Source: Apibacter raozihei (GTDB lineage Bacteria; Bacteroidota; Bacteroidia; Flavobacteriales; Weeksellaceae). Taken from it: a stretch of DNA of 64,000 bases. Made by a program: the position numbers and the translations under genes. The DNA lies in NCBI RefSeq assembly GCF_004014855.1, contig NZ_CP034930.1, forward strand, positions 1 to 64,000, in the 5' to 3' direction. Within the stretch, counting starts at the first letter, position 1. The number at the start of each line of letters is the position of its first letter. The notes beneath the pieces are model-generated. The model did not search any database and had not been told where the DNA came from. It saw nothing but the letters and a program-made list of their open reading frames with translations. Positions 60,705 through 64,000 of the stretch are shown in pieces.

Positions 60705-61166
60705 ATGAATTGGGAGGAACTAAGTAAAAACATTTATCATAAAGATGGTTCTTTAAGAGACATCTTTATAGACACAGTAACCCGAAAAGTATGGAGTAAA
60801 TGGATTGATCATATTAATGCTAATTTTTCTGTGAAATTTTATAATGGTGAAAGTAATAAATATGAAACTTCTATAAATAAAATAGCAATTTTCGACTATT
60901 GGAGTGAAAAAACGCATTCATCCAGTAATGCTGAAATTATGATTCAAAATCTTAAAATTGAATGTTATTTTTTTGATGAAATTGTTTTCGAAAACAGTTT
61001 TGACCCTTCTGAAATTAAATCAATTGAAGATCATTATACCCTTCAGAATTATTTAGTAAATATATCTATTTTATTGAATAAAAAAGTAATTTTAGCAGAG
61101 GAGAATTCCTTAAGTCTTAATATCAAACCATTAATAACTGTGGATAAACATAATATTCTATTTTAA
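60705..61166 (+). CDS. Hypothetical soluble protein, possible immunity-type protein
   Basis: A 153-residue acidic protein of mixed alpha/beta look: MNWEELSKNIYHKDGSLRDI, then WSKWIDHINANFSVKFYNG, IECYFFDEIVFENSFDPSEI and LNIKPLITVDKH. The compact size, tryptophan-rich start and lack of signal peptide recall cytoplasmic immunity or polymorphic-toxin accessory proteins, but I cannot name a family. It is paired with the two-helix membrane protein upstream and closed by a perfect hairpin shared with lpdA. Confidence 0.6.
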   Translation: MNWEELSKNIYHKDGSLRDIFIDTVTRKVWSKWIDHINANFSVKFYNGESNKYETSINKIAIFDYWSEKTHSSSNAEIMIQNLKIECYFFDEIVFENSFDPSEIKSIEDHYTLQNYLVNISILLNKKVILAEENSLSLNIKPLITVDKHNILF

Positions 61167-61173
61167 TTTATAA

Positions 61174-61207
61174 TAAAAAAAGAGCTTTAATTAAAGCTCT
61201 TTTTTTA
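61174..61207. terminator. Bidirectional terminator before lpdA
   Basis: A near-perfect palindrome (AAAAAAAGAGCTTTAA / TTAAAGCTCTTTTTTT) between convergent genes. Confidence 0.88.
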
Positions 61208-61227
61208 TTATAAATAATATTAAATTC

Positions 61228-62631
61228 TTAAAAATGAATAGCCCTTTTACCGGTAGCATCTAAAGCCGCTTCTTTAATAGCTTCGGCATAGGTAGGATGT
61301 GCATGGCTCATGCGGGTAATATCTTCAGCAGAAGCACGATACTCTAATAAAGTCACAGCATCAGCAATTAAATCAGCTGCACGGGCAGCTATGATATGCA
61401 TTCCTAAAACTTCATCGGTAGCTTCATCTGCCAGAATTTTCACAAATCCGTCAATATCTCCACTAGCACGAGCACGCCCTAAAGCACGCATCGGAAATTG
61501 TCCGGTTTTGTACTTACGCCCTTCTTCTACCAACTGCTCTTCGGTTTTACCTACACCGGCAACTTCTGGCCAGGTATACACCACTCCGGGTATCAGGTTA
61601 TAATCAATATGCGGTTTTTGACCCGCCAGCTGTTCTGCCACTAATACGCCTTCCTCTTCAGCTTTATGAGCCAACATAGCTCCCTGAACAACATCTCCTA
61701 TGGCATAAATATTCGGTATATTAGTCTGCAAATGGGAGTTTACTTTTACACGTCCCCGCTCATCCATCTCTACTCCTACATTATCCAATCCTAAACCTTC
61801 GGTATATGGTTTTCTTCCTACTGCCACCAGGCAATAATCTCCTTCAAAAGTCACCTCTTTCCCATTTTTATCCACTGCCTGCACACTCACTTTTTCTCCT
61901 TCACGAACTACATCCGTTACTTTAGTGGAAAGTGAGAATTTCATTCCCTGTTTTTTTAATACTTTTTGCAACTCTTTGGACAAGGCTCCGTCCATAGTCG
62001 GAATCAGCCTGTCTAAAAACTCAATAACAGTAACTTCTGCCCCTAATCGTTTGTAAACAGATCCTAACTCTAAACCTATAACTCCCCCACCTATGACTAA
62101 CAGATGCTTAGGTATTTCTTTAAGGTTTAAAGCTTCCGTAGAAGTAATAATCCGCTCTTTATCTACGGGCGCAAAAGGTAAGTTAACAGGTTTGGAACCC
62201 GTTGCTATAATAAAATACTTAGATTCTAACTCTTCACTGCTACCATCTTCTTTTTTAACAGCCAGCCGTGTGGCAGATATAAAAGTTCCTACTCCCTGAA
62301 AAACTGAAATTTTATTTTTATCCATAAGGAAATTAATTCCTTTGGTTGTTTGTTCAACTACCTCATTTTTTCTTTGAATCATTCTTCCTAAATCTACTTT
62401 AGGAGTATCTATTTGTATTCCGAAATTTTCGAAATTATGAAGTGCATTATGAAAATGCTCAGAAGAATCCAACAAAGCTTTTGAAGGTATGCAGCCTACA
62501 TTCAGGCAGGTGCCTCCTAAAGTTGAATATTTTTCAATTAAAGCAGTTTTAAATCCCAATTGCGCACAACGTATTGCAGCAACATATCCTCCGGGACCTG
62601 AACCTATTATGGTTACATCAAAATTATTCAT
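61228..62631 (-). CDS. lpdA: Dihydrolipoyl dehydrogenase
   Basis: The E3 flavoenzyme of 2-oxoacid dehydrogenase complexes and the glycine cleavage system, 467 residues. FAD-binding start VTIIGSGPGGYVAAIRCAQLG; redox-active disulfide in GGTCLNVGCIPSKAL; NAD-binding HLLVIGGGVIGLELGSVYKRLG; second FAD motif NIYAIGDVVQGAMLAHKAEEEG. The catalytic His-Glu pair is in MSHAHPTYAEAIKEA. All residues for activity are present. It stands alone with no E1/E2 genes beside it. A -7-like TATATTTG lies on the minus strand at 62655-62662. Its base composition is visibly less AT-rich than its neighbours. Confidence 0.96.
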   Translation of the reverse strand: MNNFDVTIIGSGPGGYVAAIRCAQLGFKTALIEKYSTLGGTCLNVGCIPSKALLDSSEHFHNALHNFENFGIQIDTPKVDLGRMIQRKNEVVEQTTKGINFLMDKNKISVFQGVGTFISATRLAVKKEDGSSEELESKYFIIATGSKPVNLPFAPVDKERIITSTEALNLKEIPKHLLVIGGGVIGLELGSVYKRLGAEVTVIEFLDRLIPTMDGALSKELQKVLKKQGMKFSLSTKVTDVVREGEKVSVQAVDKNGKEVTFEGDYCLVAVGRKPYTEGLGLDNVGVEMDERGRVKVNSHLQTNIPNIYAIGDVVQGAMLAHKAEEEGVLVAEQLAGQKPHIDYNLIPGVVYTWPEVAGVGKTEEQLVEEGRKYKTGQFPMRALGRARASGDIDGFVKILADEATDEVLGMHIIAARAADLIADAVTLLEYRASAEDITRMSHAHPTYAEAIKEAALDATGKRAIHF

Positions 62632-62654
62632 GGTTTAATTTGTATTGTATATTT

Positions 62655-62662
62655 CAAATATA
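62655..62662 (-). promoter_or_regulatory. -7 element of lpdA
   Basis: TATATTTG on the minus strand, 23 bases upstream of the lpdA ATG; matches TAnnTTTG. Confidence 0.5.
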
Positions 62663-62783
62663 TAAAATTGAACCCAGATAATAAAGAATTTTCATTTTAT
62701 ATATCAGAGTAATTTTTATCGTCATATTTTAGTAGAATTTAATAAATAGCTGAAGGTCTAGATTGCACTGTAAAATCAATGTA

Positions 62784-63335
62784 TTATCTCCATTTCCATC
62801 GGGGAAATTTCAAAATTTCAATTGAATTTTCTTGAGCTATTTCATAAATTCGTTCTGTTAGCTCCTCAGAGTTTATTAAATTCCGTTTAGGAACAATAAT
62901 ATTTCTACCTCCGTTTAGCTTGATAAAAACATGAGTAGGTAATTCATAAATAGTTTCAATATCTGAAATTTCAATTTTACCTGAATCTTTACCACTGGTG
63001 ATGGTCAAATCTGAACCAATAGTAAGGCTTAAATTTTCTATGTTTGATTGATTAAAATTTTTATTTACCAATCTTTTATAGTATCTTTTGTAAATCCAAC
63101 GGGAATAGATAGGATATATAAAGATAAATCCTAACCCGAATAAACTAAAATAAATAGCCAGATAGGTGTTTTTTTGAACATAAAAAAACAAGGCTAAAAT
63201 AAAAAAAGTAGAAGTCCATAGGATTAATCCTCTTCTTCGTTGTTTTTTTACAAATGAATTGATGGAAGCACTGAAAAGTTGATGAGTCAAATAATCATCA
63301 GCAGTGATTTGATAGGTAAATAAAGATTCTTTCAT
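62784..63335 (-). CDS. YcxB-like membrane protein
   Basis: A 183-residue protein with the YcxB-type layout. The N-terminal TYQITADDYLTHQLFSASIN comes first, then two membrane helices (RGLILWTSTFFILALFFYV and YLAIYFSLFGLGFIFIYPIY). A C-terminal PH-like soluble part follows (IENLSLTIGSDLTITSGKDS, IEISDIETIYELPTHVFIKLNGGRNIIVPKR). Members of this family have no known role. It lies between lpdA and the ClbS/DfsB-like gene on the same strand and is probably transcribed on its own. Confidence 0.8.
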   Translation of the reverse strand: MKESLFTYQITADDYLTHQLFSASINSFVKKQRRRGLILWTSTFFILALFFYVQKNTYLAIYFSLFGLGFIFIYPIYSRWIYKRYYKRLVNKNFNQSNIENLSLTIGSDLTITSGKDSGKIEISDIETIYELPTHVFIKLNGGRNIIVPKRNLINSEELTERIYEIAQENSIEILKFPRWKWR

Positions 63336-63473
63336 TATTTTAGGTAACAGATTATATAATTATTAAATTTCCTGCAAAAGCACATTTCTTATTTAGATCA
63401 GTAAATATACTAATCTTTCTATGTTTACGTACAGACTGTGCTCAATCTAAATGATCAAAAATCTGAAATACCT

Positions 63474-63995
63474 TTATAAATTACTTTTTTGTTTAATGCA
63501 TTTAATTTGCTTCTTAATTTTTTTCATAGCCCAATCATAATGACTGGACGTTGCCGATACACAATAACTACCTAAGCTAGTAGTTCCTGTCCATGAAAAA
63601 TATTGATTAGTAAATAATTGTTCATTTCTAAAGCTTTTAACAAGCGCAATTACTTCCGAATGGCTTTTTTCCACCATACGAACAGACTCCCGATAAGGAG
63701 TTTTCTGATGTTTCTCCCATAAAACTAAATTCATTTGTGGATAAGTTTTCCAATTATATGGTTCTGGTAAAAAATTACTTTTATTTCCTGACTGATTAGA
63801 AACTATCCAGTTTAAGAGTAATTGGTGCCATTCATATAAATGAATGAGAATATCTCGAATGTTTTTGTCTCTGTCTTCAAAAAAAAATGATTTTTCCTGT
63901 TCTTTTTCTGACAGAGAATTTATGAGTAGAAATAGTTTTGTAAAATTTCCCTCTCCTAATTCTATTAATTGTTCTTTTGTGGTTGGTCTCGCCAT
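63474..63995 (-). CDS. ClbS/DfsB-family four-helix-bundle protein
   Basis: A 173-residue DinB-like four-helix protein of the ClbS/DfsB (DUF1706) type. Family stretches: MARPTTKEQLIELGEGNFTKL, the DKNIRDILIHLYEWHQLLL segment with the conserved histidine and tryptophan, and PEPYNWKTYPQMN. The late TSSHYDWAMKKIKK has a second histidine. ClbS itself protects DNA against colibactin by opening its cyclopropane; most relatives have other or unknown substrates, and no toxin cluster is visible here. The start lies five bases from the window end, so the upstream context is missing. Confidence 0.88.
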   Translation of the reverse strand: MARPTTKEQLIELGEGNFTKLFLLINSLSEKEQEKSFFFEDRDKNIRDILIHLYEWHQLLLNWIVSNQSGNKSNFLPEPYNWKTYPQMNLVLWEKHQKTPYRESVRMVEKSHSEVIALVKSFRNEQLFTNQYFSWTGTTSLGSYCVSATSSHYDWAMKKIKKQIKCIKQKSNL

Positions 63996-64000
63996 ATTAA

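Noticed and set aside
63474..63995. Colibactin self-protection locus
   Set aside because: The protein is of the ClbS/DfsB family, but no polyketide or peptide synthase genes are in the window.

Overview
The window is very AT-rich and has the marks of the Flavobacteriia (phylum Bacteroidota). It carries gliding and type IX secretion genes (gldD, gldE, gldF, gldG) and a protease with a C-terminal type IX sorting tail. It also has a TonB-dependent receptor, Bacteroidota-type -7 promoter elements (TAnnTTTG) in front of many genes, almost no Shine-Dalgarno sequences, and a class A (A2-like) beta-lactamase. A host-associated member of the Weeksellaceae would fit, but that is inference. The first base is the A of the dnaA start codon, so the window probably begins where a chromosome record was opened.

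Layout. 0-10 kb: dnaA with a coupled low-molecular-weight tyrosine phosphatase, an Nfu-type Fe-S protein, a gamma-carbonic-anhydrase-like protein, a TonB receptor/phosphoesterase pair, crcB, and the cluster HU / 31-residue basic protein / ribonuclease G. 10-15 kb: mutY, ssb, gldE, gldD and a second CNNM/CorC protein. 15-18 kb: an M1 aminopeptidase and a threonine aldolase. 17.9-23 kb: an accessory island of RHS C-terminal cassettes, each followed by a small lipoprotein, in several states of decay. 23-28.7 kb: a four-helix membrane protein, a large C10 (streptopain-like) protease with three repeats, a gene-poor degraded stretch, and tRNA-Arg(ACG).

28.8-40 kb: a phosphoglycolate-phosphatase-like HAD enzyme, an orphan sugar transferase, an ammonium transporter, an RlpA-like protein, two secreted proteins of unknown role, lysS, a TM2-domain protein, and three tandem secreted proteins with C1q-like jelly-roll tails. 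40-49 kb: a cysteine dioxygenase, a PstS-like/TPR mini-operon, tsaE, alanine dehydrogenase, accD without zinc-ribbon cysteines, a fused SpmA/SpmB-type protein and a DedA protein. 49-56 kb: an ECF sigma factor with a tiny downstream ORF, a START-like protein, a class IV aminotransferase homologue without its catalytic lysine, an RsmI-like methyltransferase, gldF-gldG and a HemJ/CopD-like protein. 56-64 kb: yagU-like, hisS, a GNAT acetyltransferase, a class A beta-lactamase, an XRE regulator, small orphan proteins, lpdA, YcxB-like and ClbS/DfsB-like proteins.

The most interesting region is 17.9-23.0 kb. It looks like a graveyard of polymorphic toxin tips: an RHS core motif is reused four times with different C-terminal domains, two of which carry zinc-peptidase-like His/Glu motifs. 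Three of the following lipoprotein genes overlap the end of the toxin frame, two by an exact ATGA, as expected for toxin/immunity pairs. The immunity candidates are lipoproteins, which suggests protection in the periplasm or at the envelope.
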